From the NCBI GenBank assembly GCA_034439755.1, contig JAWXAZ010000122.1, forward strand, positions 1-64,000: a stretch of DNA of 64,000 nt, read 5' to 3'. Position 1 is the first letter of the stretch, and the number at the start of each line of letters is the position of its first letter. The DNA comes from B1 sp034439755 (GTDB lineage Bacteria > Bacteroidota > Bacteroidia > UKL13-3). Below the pieces are notes generated by a model. The model did not search any database and was not told where the DNA came from. It saw nothing but the letters and a program-made list of their open reading frames with translations. This document shows positions 35,420 through 44,712 of this stretch, piece by piece. Both the position numbers and the translations under genes were made by a program.

Positions 35420-36622
35420 TTAATCAATATAGTCTTGCAGGTAGGCAAATTTTTCCATCAATTTTCCTCCAGAGGCAATGGTAGCATGTTCAATAATTTG
35501 CTCTTCGTCTGCATCTAATAAACAAGGCAAAACGTGTCGAACCAACTGCTCGCCAAACTCTATACTGGCATCGAAAGGCAGCTCGCAAGGCAGATTAGAC
35601 ACCGCTTGCACGTCTACCACATTGGGTTGAAAAGGCGCCACCTCTTTCTCTGAATACACATTGTAACCATAGAAAGGATTGAGTATGGTAGAGCTTCTAA
35701 TGGTGCTAGGCACCGGACCCGGAATATCGCAGGTTATATCAGAAATTATTTTGATTCTAAAATCGCTGTTTTTAATTTCTTCGTGCGTAAAAAATGGCTC
35801 AATTCCTGGTTTCCAAAACACGGCATTAATCATGATATCAGCTCGCTTGGCATACAAACCAAAACACGATTTATAATCTTCGGGATGCTTGTAAAAATCA
35901 GACTTATCCCAGTTGCGTCCATCTTTGCGTTCGTAATAATCTTCGCTGCGCAAGTGCACAAAAATAGGACGGTTATAATCGTCTTCTAAAAACTCTTGCT
36001 GACTAACCTGGTGTATTTTTAATTTCCTTAAAAACTCAATGCTGCCGTGTGCTACGCGGCCATCGCCGCAAACAACTATACGTATAGGCGGAATTTTTAA
36101 GCCTTTATATTGGTTCAGCAATTCCTCATAATTCTTTAATTCATTAGCAGGTTTAAGTGTGTAGTAAGCATATTTTTTGCCCAACATTAACAAGGCATAA
36201 TGCGTACCCACAATTCCGGCAAATCGGCCAAATCCGATAATTCTGTTGCCTGCATCCCACACCAAGGTTTCGTAATCTACCAAGGTAATATTTTTGGCAA
36301 TAATGGCCCTCAACAAGCCACGGTTGTGCGCTTGCTTTTTGATGGTATGCGAGAAAAATAAATACGTTTTATTGGGAATTAATTGATCGATGGGCACTTC
36401 TTTTACCCCCAATAAAATATCACATTCGCTTAAATCTTCCTTCAATTCTATGCCCGCTGCCAAGTATTCTTCGTCAGAAAAACACCTAAAAGGCGAGGGC
36501 TGAACCAAGACTTTTGTATCTGGAAAATACTTATGTAATTCAATGCAATGCTCCGGTGTAAGCGGCGTGCGCAAGTCCTCTGGCTTTTTGCCTTCTCTTA
36601 CTATCCCAATTATTTTTGCCAT
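35420..36622 (-). CDS. Saccharopine/alanine dehydrogenase-like NAD(P) oxidoreductase
   Basis: A 400-residue protein whose N-terminal third (MAKIIGIVREGKKPEDLRTPLTPEHC, ILLGVKEVP) matches the AlaDH/PNT N-terminal fold also used by NAD-dependent saccharopine dehydrogenases. A Rossmann segment follows (IRIVVCGDGRVAHGSIEFL, about residues 180-198) and DITCDIPGPVPST lies in the substrate region. Lysine metabolism is likely from the family, but the exact reaction is inference. It starts 5 bases after dnaG on the same strand. Confidence 0.75.
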   Translation of the reverse strand: MAKIIGIVREGKKPEDLRTPLTPEHCIELHKYFPDTKVLVQPSPFRCFSDEEYLAAGIELKEDLSECDILLGVKEVPIDQLIPNKTYLFFSHTIKKQAHNRGLLRAIIAKNITLVDYETLVWDAGNRIIGFGRFAGIVGTHYALLMLGKKYAYYTLKPANELKNYEELLNQYKGLKIPPIRIVVCGDGRVAHGSIEFLRKLKIHQVSQQEFLEDDYNRPIFVHLRSEDYYERKDGRNWDKSDFYKHPEDYKSCFGLYAKRADIMINAVFWKPGIEPFFTHEEIKNSDFRIKIISDITCDIPGPVPSTIRSSTILNPFYGYNVYSEKEVAPFQPNVVDVQAVSNLPCELPFDASIEFGEQLVRHVLPCLLDADEEQIIEHATIASGGKLMEKFAYLQDYID

Positions 36623-36627
36623 AATTC

Positions 36628-38556
36628 TTAGTGTAAAATTACTGCCCCAATTTTATGAGAGAGTATTTGTTGCTTTTCCTTTAGCAGCTTATACACTTCC
36701 ATATTTAAGTGCAGGTCTTGTTCCAAATTATTATCTTGAGCGTCTTTTAATTCTTGCTGAACTTGATCCAATAATTTATTTAATTGATGTTTTTCTAAAT
36801 ACAACAAAGCAGAGGTAATATCCTTCATAAAAATATCATCTGGATCTTCCATAATAATGTCGTACTTACTAACCCAACGTTTGCTCATTTCATGCATCAC
36901 CGTAAGCAGACCAGCCGCGGCAGAAGAAATAATTGGGTTTACATGTTGGGTAAAAGTTTGGGCGTTAAATTCCTCTTCTTTTACCAAATAAGCCTTAAAT
37001 TCGTTTAACAACAAACGCATCACTTCGTGCTCAAAAACTACCTCATCGGCATCCATTTTCTGAACTATAAAATCGGCAATATTTCTATACCCTTCTGCGG
37101 GCTTATGTCCGTGTAAAATCAATAACTTTATTACATACTGCTCCTGGTCGTACCGCGGCGAATCCAGCATGATTTGCGCCAGTTCTTCCTCGTGTGGCAC
37201 ATCCCTTGGTTCAGCACTAATCCATTCTTTTTCTTTGGCTGTTAAGAACCCATTTCTACTTTTATTTAACTCGGTAATGAGCAATTGCTCATTCATATCT
37301 AGCAAGGCCGCACACTCACGTATAAACGCCATGCGCTTAATGCCATCCGGAATCTTGCTAATGCTTTCTACAATATCGCGGGTAACTTGCGCTTTCTTTA
37401 GAGGATCATGTGCTGCATCTTGCAACAAAAGGTTGACCTTAAACAAGATAAAATCGCGGGTTTCTTTAACCAAATATTGTTGAAAGGCCTCTGCTCCTAC
37501 TTTCTTTGAATATGAATCTGGATCGTTGCCATCTGGGAACAGCAACACCTTAACATTTAACCCTTGCTCCAACAACATATCAATACCGCGCAAACTGGCT
37601 TTAATACCCGCTGCGTCGCCATCGTATAAAACAGTTACATTGTCGGTATGCCGCTTAATAAGCCTAATTTGATTTTCTGTTAAAGAAGTACCACTAGAGG
37701 CCACCACATTTTCTACCCCAGATTGATGCATAGAAATTACATCGGTATAACCCTCCACCAAATACACAAAATCGTTTTGCCTAATGGCATTTTTGGCAAA
37801 AAACAACCCATATAATTCATTGCTTTTATGATACAGCAAGGTCTCTGGCGAGTTCACATATTTGGCACTCTTCTCATCCTTTTTTAGCTGCCTGCCAGCA
37901 AAGGCAATTACCTTTCCGGTTGCGCCATGAATTACAAACATCACCCGGCCGCGGTAGGCATCATACAGCTTTCCTTGGTCGTTTTGTTTAACCAATCCGC
38001 CCTTTACCAGAAGCTCAGAATTATATTGCTTATTAAGCGCCTCGTTGGTAAAGTGATCCCAACTATCGTGGCTATAACCCAACTTAAACTTTTTAATAAT
38101 ATCGGTTCTAAATCCACGCTCTTCGAAATAAGAAAGGCCAATGTTTTTTCCCTCCTCACTCTCCCACAATTCTTGTTCAAAATAATCGGCCACCCAATTG
38201 TTTAGAATTTGCAAACTCTCTTTTTCTGAACGCAATGCACGCTCTTGGTCTATGTTTACATTCTCCTGCTGTGGCCAGTCGATGCGATAGCGTTCAGCCA
38301 AATTTTTGAGCGCCTCAATATAACCGAGGTTATCGTGCTCCATGATAAAATTAACCGCATTGCCGGCCTTTCCACAACCAAAGCACTTATAAATACCCTT
38401 GGCTGGTGAAACAGAAAAAGAGGGCGTTTTTTCATTGTGAAACGGACACAAGCCACTGAGGTTTGCTCCCCGCCTTTTTAGTCGCACAACATCGCTCACC
38501 ACCTCCTCAATATTGGCCGCGTTTAATATTTCTTCTATTTTACTTTGTGGTATCAA
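36628..38556 (-). CDS. dnaG: DNA primase
   Basis: DnaG makes RNA primers for replication. The 642-residue protein has the N-terminal zinc ribbon (Cys37, His40, Cys58, Cys61 in LCPFHNEKTPSF ... YKCFGCGKAG), the catalytic core with Toprim motifs VEGYTDVISMHQSG and VTVLYDGDAAGIKASLRG, and a C-terminal helicase-interaction region. Length is normal. It is not in the classical rpsU-dnaG-rpoD operon; a dehydrogenase-like gene follows it. Confidence 0.96.
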   Translation of the reverse strand: MIPQSKIEEILNAANIEEVVSDVVRLKRRGANLSGLCPFHNEKTPSFSVSPAKGIYKCFGCGKAGNAVNFIMEHDNLGYIEALKNLAERYRIDWPQQENVNIDQERALRSEKESLQILNNWVADYFEQELWESEEGKNIGLSYFEERGFRTDIIKKFKLGYSHDSWDHFTNEALNKQYNSELLVKGGLVKQNDQGKLYDAYRGRVMFVIHGATGKVIAFAGRQLKKDEKSAKYVNSPETLLYHKSNELYGLFFAKNAIRQNDFVYLVEGYTDVISMHQSGVENVVASSGTSLTENQIRLIKRHTDNVTVLYDGDAAGIKASLRGIDMLLEQGLNVKVLLFPDGNDPDSYSKKVGAEAFQQYLVKETRDFILFKVNLLLQDAAHDPLKKAQVTRDIVESISKIPDGIKRMAFIRECAALLDMNEQLLITELNKSRNGFLTAKEKEWISAEPRDVPHEEELAQIMLDSPRYDQEQYVIKLLILHGHKPAEGYRNIADFIVQKMDADEVVFEHEVMRLLLNEFKAYLVKEEEFNAQTFTQHVNPIISSAAAGLLTVMHEMSKRWVSKYDIIMEDPDDIFMKDITSALLYLEKHQLNKLLDQVQQELKDAQDNNLEQDLHLNMEVYKLLKEKQQILSHKIGAVILH

Positions 38557-38658
38557 ATGGTGCCGAAGATAGTATTTTTTGAGATAGGCTTAAAACATAA
38601 AAATAGCGTTTTTCCAATTCGTAAAAAATTGCCGATTTTTTCTCTTTAACTAAAATTG

Positions 38659-38666
38659 TAATTTTG
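38659..38666 (+). promoter_or_regulatory. Bacteroidota -7 box (TAATTTTG) retained before a pseudogene
   Basis: TAATTTTG matches TAnnTTTG and ends 3 bases before the ATG of the broken HipA-like gene, so the promoter outlasted the coding sequence. Confidence 0.4.
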
Positions 38667-38669
38667 AGC

Positions 38670-39342
38670 ATGCACAAGTTACAAGTAAGAACCGTTAATC
38701 TAACCCGGTACGTTAGCCCCCTGCGGGAGGGAGGTTCTATGCCTCATTTGGCAGAGGCCGATGACGGTTTTTTGTATGTGGTAAAATTTAGAGGAAGCTT
38801 TTGGCCGAACCGAAGGCGATGAAGAAATTCAGGATTTACTTAAAGCAAGCACCGGCCTTAATTTGGCCTTGCATTTTTTTTCAGGCTCAATCAGCTACGA
38901 CCCCTTGGTGGGCGCTGTGGATACCTTGTTGGCCTCACAAATTGGTTGGCTCAATAACCTGCTTATGAACATGGACCGCGCAGTGCGTAGTACCAATATG
39001 CTCATGTGGAACAAAGAACTTTGGTTAATAGACCACGGTGCAGCCTTATATTTTCATCATGCTGACAATATTTGGGATCAGAAAGCAAGCCAAAATTTCG
39101 GTTTGATCCAAAAACATGTTTTACTGCAACTAGCCACCCGCATGGCCGAGGCACATGAAATTGGCAGGATTGCGCTTACAGAAGAAAAAATAAAAGTCAT
39201 TACCGCATTAATTTCAGGTGCCTGAATTGAGAGCGATTTAATTTATCCCAGCATAGCAGAACAGCGCAATGCCTATACACAATATTTGGTTCAGCGCATT
39301 CACCAATTTGGCCACATTTTAAAGGAGGTAGGCCATGGATAA
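38670..39342 (+). pseudogene. HipA-like kinase (HipA_2 type), broken
   Basis: The first 40 codons read MHKLQVRTVNLTRYVSPLRE ... FLYVVKFRG, the conserved N-terminus of a HipA-related kinase family. At about 38791 the match jumps to another frame and continues EEAFGRTEGDEEIQDLLKAS ... MNMDRAVRSTNML ... ELWLIDHGAALYFHH. The intervening ATP-lobe segment of several tens of residues is missing, so this is an internal deletion with frame change. A TGA at 39223-39225 then interrupts ISGA*IESDLIYPS, after which similarity continues to 39342. The gene cannot make a full kinase. Its end overlaps the DUF3037 start, the normal arrangement of such a pair. Confidence 0.8.
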
Positions 39343-39715
39343 TTACCTGTTTGAGTATGCTGTTATTCGCTTTATGCCAAAAGTAGAACGCCAAGAATTC
39401 ATCAATGTAGGCGTAATTTTATTTTGCAAAGACTTGGGTTATTTGCAACTTAAATACCATTAGCATGCCCATAAAATTTTGGCCTTAGCACCACAATTTG
39501 AGGTGGCAGAAATTGAACAAAATTTACTGGCCTTTCATAAAATTTGTATAGGAGAAACCAGCGGTGGACCAATTGGAGAACTGTCATCTGCCGAACGATT
39601 TCGTTGGCTCACAGCCACCCGCAGCAACATTCTTCAAAGCTCCAAAGTGCATCCAGGTCTTTGCAAAAATCCAGCATTAGCACTCGAGAAATTGTTTTTA
39701 GATTTGGCAGGATGA
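39335..39715 (+). pseudogene. DUF3037-domain gene with premature stop
   Basis: The frame from ATG 39335 encodes MDNYLFEYAVIRFMPKVERQ and EFINVGVILFCK, the N-terminus of DUF3037 proteins, then meets TAG at 39461 and continues HAHKILALAPQFEVAEIEQN to TGA at 39713. One nonsense mutation is the only lesion. DUF3037 genes often follow this kind of HipA-like kinase gene, so the two probably decayed together. The function of DUF3037 is unknown. Confidence 0.75.
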
Positions 39716-39784
39716 GGTTGAAGAAAAAAGCTCAAAAATGGCGTGTAATTTTTTGTGTTGGTTCTAGTTTTTTTTGGCATAAAC

Positions 39785-39848
39785 TGGCTAAAATATTAGC
39801 TATTTTACATCAAAATGGGTATATTTGTTTAATATATTAGCTAAAAAT
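39785..39848 (+). promoter_or_regulatory. hipBA promoter with operator-like repeats
   Basis: TATATTTG at 39820-39827 matches the -7 consensus. It is flanked by two related sites: GCTAAAATATTAGC (5-base arms) upstream and ATTAGCTAAAAATAT, with the palindrome TTAGCTAA, overlapping the region just before the ATG. Paired inverted sites around the promoter fit autoregulation by HipB, which is established for hip modules; the site identity is inference. Confidence 0.55.
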
Positions 39849-40136
39849 ATGAGATTTGGAGTCGATAAAATTCCCAGTGATTTGCTGATTGATATTGCAA
39901 GCAATCACAGAACATTGAGGAAGCAAATGGGGTATTCTCAAAGCGAGTTGGCAAGGCGTTCTGGGGTTTCATTGGGCAGTTTAAAGCGCTTTGAGTTAAG
40001 CGGACAAATATCTTTGGAATCACTCTTAAAATTGGCTCATCTCTTAGGGCATTTAAACGATTTCGAAAAATTGCTAAACCCAATTCCTAATTTGTCTGAG
40101 ATTGAAAAATTATTTAGTGATAAAACCAGAGCCTAA
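39849..40136 (+). CDS. hipB: HipB-like antitoxin (XRE family)
   Basis: A 95-residue DNA-binding antitoxin starting MRFGVDK at the ATG 39849; an upstream in-frame TTG at 39825 lies inside the -7 box and is rejected. The XRE domain spans about 20-75 (YSQSELARRSGVSLGSLKRFE). The stop overlaps the hipA start by one base (TAATG), typical of coupled toxin-antitoxin translation. It should bind HipA and repress the operon. Confidence 0.85.
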   Translation: MRFGVDKIPSDLLIDIASNHRTLRKQMGYSQSELARRSGVSLGSLKRFELSGQISLESLLKLAHLLGHLNDFEKLLNPIPNLSEIEKLFSDKTRA

Positions 40137-41356
40137 TGGAGCAAATAAAAAAATTATTGGTATCAATTAGGTTAGCCAATGAAGAAGTCTCTTTAGGCGA
40201 GCTGGTAAGTGAAAGCAAAGGAATTTATTTCAAATATTTTCCAAGTTTTATTGAAAGAGGGATACAGATTTCTCCTTTTAAACTTAAACTTGGTGCAGAA
40301 ATTAGACAAGCAGATGCACTGCCATTTGATGGCTTGTTTGGCGTATTTGCCGATTCAATGCCAGACGGTTGGGGCCGATTATTATTGGATAGAGCATTAG
40401 CCGAAAAGGGTATTAGAAACGCTAACTTGTCATTGTTAAATCGTTTGGCATTTGTTGGTAGCAAAGGCATGGGTGCTTTAACATATAGGCCAGAGATGGA
40501 AATAGAACATTTGCTGAGATTTGAATTTGAATTGGATGCTATTGCTTCATCTAGCAAACAAGTTTTGGAAGGATTAGAAAGTAAGGTGATAGATAAATTA
40601 TTTGCCTTGGGTGGCTCATCGGGCGGTGCCCGACCAAAGATATTAGTTGCTTTTAATAATATAACAAAAGAGATAATAGGTTCAGACCAAATCTTGCCTA
40701 TAGGGTTTGAGCACTGGTTGATAAAATTTCCATCTTCTAACGATAGTATTGACATCGCCAATATAGAATTTTCATATTATAAAATGGCCTTAGATGCAGG
40801 TATAGAAATGAGTGAATGCCGCTTATTTACTGGCGAATCTAATAAGCAATATTTTGGCACTAAGCGTTTTGATAGAGTTGGAAAATCGTGTATACATATG
40901 CATTCAGCAGCTGGAATTATGCATGATAATTTTAGGCAAAGTAATTTAGATTATGGTAACCTCATGGATTGTGCCTTTAAACTAGAAAATGATGTAATAG
41001 CTTATGAAAAAATATTGCGTTTGGCAGCCTTTAATGTTTTTGCGCACAACAGAGACGATCATAGTAAAAACTTTTCATTTTTGATGAATTCCGATGGCAT
41101 TTGGCGCGCTGCACCAGCTTATGATTTAACATTTTCTTCATCGAGTCATGGCATGCACAGCACCATGATTGCCGGTGAGAGCGCCAACCCCACCAAAAAA
41201 AATTTAATAGATTTAGGCAGATATTTTAAAGTAAATAATTCGAAAAAAATCATTGATCAGGTTTACAACGTGGTACAAAATTGGCGCTTTTACGCAGAAA
41301 AATCTGGGGTTGGAAAACAATCTATAAAAAGAATTGAATCGGTAATTGTCAAGTGA
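40136..41356 (+). CDS. hipA: HipA-family Ser/Thr kinase toxin
   Basis: Full-length HipA of 406 residues. An N-terminal HipA1 region (about 5-100, with GVFADSMPDGWGRLLLD) is followed by the kinase: Gly-rich loop LGGSSGGARPK (about 162-172), LIKFP, YFGTKRFDRVG, the catalytic loop FAHNRDDHSKN (about 305-315) and the metal Asp in PAYDLTFS. In E. coli HipA phosphorylates GltX and induces persistence; the target here is unknown. The motifs are intact, so the toxin should be active, in contrast with the broken HipA-like gene upstream. Confidence 0.92.
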   Translation: MEQIKKLLVSIRLANEEVSLGELVSESKGIYFKYFPSFIERGIQISPFKLKLGAEIRQADALPFDGLFGVFADSMPDGWGRLLLDRALAEKGIRNANLSLLNRLAFVGSKGMGALTYRPEMEIEHLLRFEFELDAIASSSKQVLEGLESKVIDKLFALGGSSGGARPKILVAFNNITKEIIGSDQILPIGFEHWLIKFPSSNDSIDIANIEFSYYKMALDAGIEMSECRLFTGESNKQYFGTKRFDRVGKSCIHMHSAAGIMHDNFRQSNLDYGNLMDCAFKLENDVIAYEKILRLAAFNVFAHNRDDHSKNFSFLMNSDGIWRAAPAYDLTFSSSSHGMHSTMIAGESANPTKKNLIDLGRYFKVNNSKKIIDQVYNVVQNWRFYAEKSGVGKQSIKRIESVIVK

Positions 41357-41526
41357 AGCTATAATTATCGAACTTAAAATGTATTATAAATGGGGAAAGG
41401 ACAGTTAGAGTCTGCTCAACAACTCAGCTTCAAAAGTTTACTGTCAAAAAGCTGTGTAAATAGCAGCAATATTTGTATAAAAAAGTCCAACAAGGAAAGC
41501 CTCGTTGAATTACAATCATTTATTCG

Positions 41527-41550
41527 ATTCAGCATTTTTTAATGCTGAAT
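41527..41550. terminator. Hairpin between convergent genes
   Basis: ATTCAGCATT and AATGCTGAAT form a perfect 10-bp stem with a TTTT loop. Neither side has a long T-run, so the terminator function is tentative. It lies 6 bases from the stop codon of the minus-strand membrane-protein gene. Confidence 0.5.
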
Positions 41551-41555
41551 TTGGG

Positions 41556-42269
41556 TTAAAGAAATACCAAGCTTTTTGGGCATTTAATTCTCTTAGCTCT
41601 CGGGGGATGATTTTTACCCAAATTACCCAGTGAAAATGAAATGCCCACACTGTGATTCCAAAATTGATCATTTATTGAATTCATCGTTGATACTTTACCA
41701 TCTCCTGCATCGCTTGTTGTATAAGCGTAATTGCTTTGAAGGTTTATCCCAATATACTTCGATATTCTAATAATCATACCCACGCCTAGTGCAACATTTA
41801 TTTCATTCATGGCAGTATCATTCTGTGCAGGGAGGTTTACGTTGCGATATCCCAAGCCAGACACAACAAAAGGAGTTAGAAGACCATCACGGATAGTTGC
41901 AAATTTCCATTTAATATGAAGATCAACAGCATCTATTCTACGAAAGAAAAAAGTTGAGCCACTTAAGTTATGGTATCCCCATTCGCCATGAGAATAGCTC
42001 AGAGCTAAATCAAAACGTTTATTGATATACCGATTTATCGAAAATCCAGAAAAGCCTGGTTCGTTTGTTTGAATAAGTGTATTGTCTGCATCATAAAAGT
42101 TATTTGACAGTAAAGAAAAATGAAAAAAACCATTGCCCAAATCTCCATTATATTCGCTAATCCCGACATGTACACCAAGGGCCCAAGGATATTCGGCCGT
42201 TTGCGAGTTTGAAATTAAGGGTAGAAAAAAACATAGGCTTGCTGATAAATTGAAAGCCAACTTTTTCAT
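41556..42269 (-). CDS. Outer-membrane beta-barrel protein
   Basis: From the ATG at 42269 the protein has a signal peptide (MKKLAFNLSASLCFFLPLISNSQ) and about 210 residues of alternating amphipathic strands typical of small OmpA/porin-like barrels (GVHVGISEYNGDLG, SGFSINRYINKRFDLALSYSHGEWG, VALGVGMIIRISKYIGI). The last residues (KRIKCPKSLVFL) do not look like a barrel C-terminus or OmpA-like domain, so the 3' end may be altered. Specific function is unknown. Confidence 0.7.
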   Translation of the reverse strand: MKKLAFNLSASLCFFLPLISNSQTAEYPWALGVHVGISEYNGDLGNGFFHFSLLSNNFYDADNTLIQTNEPGFSGFSINRYINKRFDLALSYSHGEWGYHNLSGSTFFFRRIDAVDLHIKWKFATIRDGLLTPFVVSGLGYRNVNLPAQNDTAMNEINVALGVGMIIRISKYIGINLQSNYAYTTSDAGDGKVSTMNSINDQFWNHSVGISFSLGNLGKNHPPRAKRIKCPKSLVFL

Positions 42270-42458
42270 ACCATTTGTTATTATAGAAACACGATGCAAT
42301 TTAGTGCTAAAAGACATCTAAGCTTTTACAAATGATTGGGATTCTTTGTTGTATTTCCCACATATCTACAGCTCATATTAATGAGGTATTCTATATGAAG
42401 GTTCATGTTGGCTACTTCGTTACCGTATTTGTATGTCGGTATAAACTTCTCGCCCACT

Positions 42459-42488
42459 AAAAACGGGAAAGGCACCCGAAGGTGCCTT
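42459..42488 (-). terminator. Terminator of tRNA-Arg
   Basis: AAGGCACC and GGTGCCTT pair across a CGAA loop immediately beyond the tRNA 3' end on the minus strand, followed there by TTTCCCGTTTTT. Confidence 0.75.
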
Positions 42489-42564
42489 GGTAGTCCCTGA
42501 AGGACTCGAACCTTCGACCTACGGTTTAGAAAACCGTTGCTCTATCCAGCTGAGCTAAGAGACC
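42488..42564 (-). tRNA. tRNA-Arg (TCT anticodon)
   Basis: The minus strand gives acceptor GGTCTCT paired with AGGGACT, D-arm AGCTCAGCTGG, anticodon loop TTTCTAA with TCT, T-loop TTCGAGT and an encoded CCA. The cloverleaf is complete. Confidence 0.93.
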
Positions 42565-42675
42565 TGGAAAATGAGTGGCAAAATAAGCCTATTTCATGCG
42601 CTTTCGCAATGTTTTTTTTACTTACACAAAATTTTAACAGCCGTCAATGGCCTTTTGGCCTCATGTTCAAGCTCC

Positions 42676-43908
42676 TTATTTACATTGTTGCATTCTAAAT
42701 TTAATCAGAAATGAAGATGCCAAGGTTATTAATCCAATAAAAAGAATGGCATATTCTAGGTTCCAAATATCAGAAATTACACCTGTTATTAATGCGCCAA
42801 CAGCATAACCTAGGTCTCGCCAAAACCTAAATACCCCCATACTTTTTGGCCTGTCTATGGGATGTGTTTGCTCTGCAATACCCGCCAAAAAGGTGGGATA
42901 GACCAAAGCCGTTCCAATACCCAAGCCAAATGCCAACAATTCAAAATGCCAATATAAACTTGCGCCTGGCATAAATAAAATACTAATAGCTTGCAACAAC
43001 ATACCCAAAAACAGCAACTTTTTCTTGCAAATTCTATCGGCCAAAAAGCCCGTAAACAATTGCCCAATGCCCCAAACCGCTGGATAAATACCTACAATTA
43101 TTCCAACCGAAGTTAAATCAAATCCTTTCGCAATTAATACCATCGGAAAAATGCCCCAAACCATCCCATCATTTAAATTATTGACCAATCCAGCTTGGGT
43201 TATTGAACTTAAATTTTTATCGGTCCAGGTAGTGGTCCAAAATACATTTTTTGAACGCAATATTGTACTCTCACTCCCCTCAAGTATTGCATGGCTATGG
43301 GTATCCTTTACAAGGAAAATAGAAGCAAGCAAACCCAATACCAGCAAGCCTATTCCAATGTAAAAAGGATAAGGGCGCAAGCCATACTCCGTGGCAATAT
43401 ATCCTGTAAAAAAAGCCACTAAAGCAATGGAAAGATAGCCCGCAAATTCATTTAACCCCATGGCCAATCCACGTTGCTTCGACCCTACTAAATCAATCTT
43501 CATTAACACCGTGCTGCTCCATGCCAAACCTTGATTAATGCCCAACAAAACATTAGCCGCCACTATCCAATTCCACGAGGGCGCAAACATAAGCATGAAG
43601 GGAATTGGAATGGCAATTACCCAACCCATCACCAATAGCTTTTTACGTCCAAATAGGTTGGCCAAAGTACCCGTTAACAAATTGGTAAACGCTTTAACCA
43701 ATCCAAAAACTACAATAAAAGAAAGCACGGCCAACTTAGCCGATAAAGCAAATTCTTGAACAGCAATTTGAGGCAAAATACTCCGCTCCATCCCTACCAT
43801 TCCACCCACAAAAGCATTGATGAGAACCAGCAAAAAAAACTGTTTCCAATTCTCTTTCAAACCCAATTTTGGTTCAGCCAAAACCCCATGCGTTTCCTTT
43901 GTCTTCAT
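42676..43908 (-). CDS. MFS transporter
   Basis: A 410-residue, 12-helix major facilitator. Features include the helix 2-3 loop GTLANLFGRKKLLVMGW and its half-repeat GFLADRICKKKLLFLG, plus a charged N-terminus before helix 1. It resembles drug or multi-substrate exporters; the substrate is unknown. The ATG at 43908 (MKTKETHG) is preferred to an ATG three codons upstream. A Crp/Fnr regulator gene lies just upstream on the same strand and may control it. Confidence 0.85.
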   Translation of the reverse strand: MKTKETHGVLAEPKLGLKENWKQFFLLVLINAFVGGMVGMERSILPQIAVQEFALSAKLAVLSFIVVFGLVKAFTNLLTGTLANLFGRKKLLVMGWVIAIPIPFMLMFAPSWNWIVAANVLLGINQGLAWSSTVLMKIDLVGSKQRGLAMGLNEFAGYLSIALVAFFTGYIATEYGLRPYPFYIGIGLLVLGLLASIFLVKDTHSHAILEGSESTILRSKNVFWTTTWTDKNLSSITQAGLVNNLNDGMVWGIFPMVLIAKGFDLTSVGIIVGIYPAVWGIGQLFTGFLADRICKKKLLFLGMLLQAISILFMPGASLYWHFELLAFGLGIGTALVYPTFLAGIAEQTHPIDRPKSMGVFRFWRDLGYAVGALITGVISDIWNLEYAILFIGLITLASSFLIKFRMQQCK

Positions 43909-43962
43909 ATAAAACAAAGGTCATTTTAAGCTAAATCAAATCCTTTAACATTTGATAAATAA

Positions 43963-44526
43963 TTAACGCACCTTGTTGCGAATGCGGCTTAAACTAACTT
44001 GAGTAATGCCAAGGTAAGAAGCAATGTGCTTTAGCGGAATCCGCTTCACAATATTGGTAGCCAAAAGTAAATCTTGGTACCGCTCCTCGGCACTGTGAAA
44101 TTGAATGCGCTCCATGCGCCTAATAGTCTTTACATAAGAAGCCTCAAAAATCAATCGAAACAAGCGCTCCACCAAGGGAAACCGATCATATAACTGACTT
44201 AATTGTGTTGCATTAATGGCAATAATTTCGGCGTTCTCCAATATTTGAATGGCCTTTTGCGAAGGTTCGCCTGTAAACAAACTTTCTAAGCGCGCTATTA
44301 AATCGCCCTCAAATGCAAAGTATTCTGTAATATCTACGCCATCTTTATAGTAAAAAATGCGGGCCACCCCAGACTTCAAAAAGTATAAGGTTTTGCAAGT
44401 ATGTCCAAACGCTTGTAATAGCTCGTTCTTTTTGGCGGTCTGAACCAAACACGTTTGCGCAAGGGCCTTCTTAGCATCCTCTGGCAAACGAACAAGGGTA
44501 TCGAAATAGGCAAAAAGTTGCTCCAC
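43963..44526 (-). CDS. Crp/Fnr-family transcriptional regulator
   Basis: A 187-residue regulator with a cyclic-nucleotide-binding fold (about 10-120, LYFLKSGVARIFYYKDG, GDLIARLESLFTGEPS) and a short C-terminal HTH (about 145-187, IPLKHIASYLGITQVSLSRIRNKVR region). The phosphate-binding Arg-Ala-Ala of cAMP receptors is absent, so it probably senses something else. It precedes the MFS gene and diverges from the DsbA-like gene, both plausible targets. A copy of the dispersed word occurs at 44437-44446. Confidence 0.87.
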   Translation of the reverse strand: MEQLFAYFDTLVRLPEDAKKALAQTCLVQTAKKNELLQAFGHTCKTLYFLKSGVARIFYYKDGVDITEYFAFEGDLIARLESLFTGEPSQKAIQILENAEIIAINATQLSQLYDRFPLVERLFRLIFEASYVKTIRRMERIQFHSAEERYQDLLLATNIVKRIPLKHIASYLGITQVSLSRIRNKVR

Positions 44527-44712
44527 GTTTGTTTGAATTATTATTTATTTGCACCGCCAATTATTGTTATCTGTTTTAACCAAAGTAATACACGAAATTA
44601 GTGCTTTTTCTTCAAAATGTTAAGGTATCAAAAAAGAATGAACAAGCTATTGATTTAGTTTAATTAACTTGCACGTCTATCAGCATGAGTATTGGTTAGA
44701 ACCGAAAAAATT

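Noticed and set aside
39544..39840. 98-codon plus-strand ORF before hipB
   Set aside because: The DUF3037 frame explains the same DNA and the ORF crosses the hipB promoter region.
40225..40761. 178-codon minus-strand ORF opposite hipA
   Set aside because: It is a shadow of the well supported hipA kinase gene.
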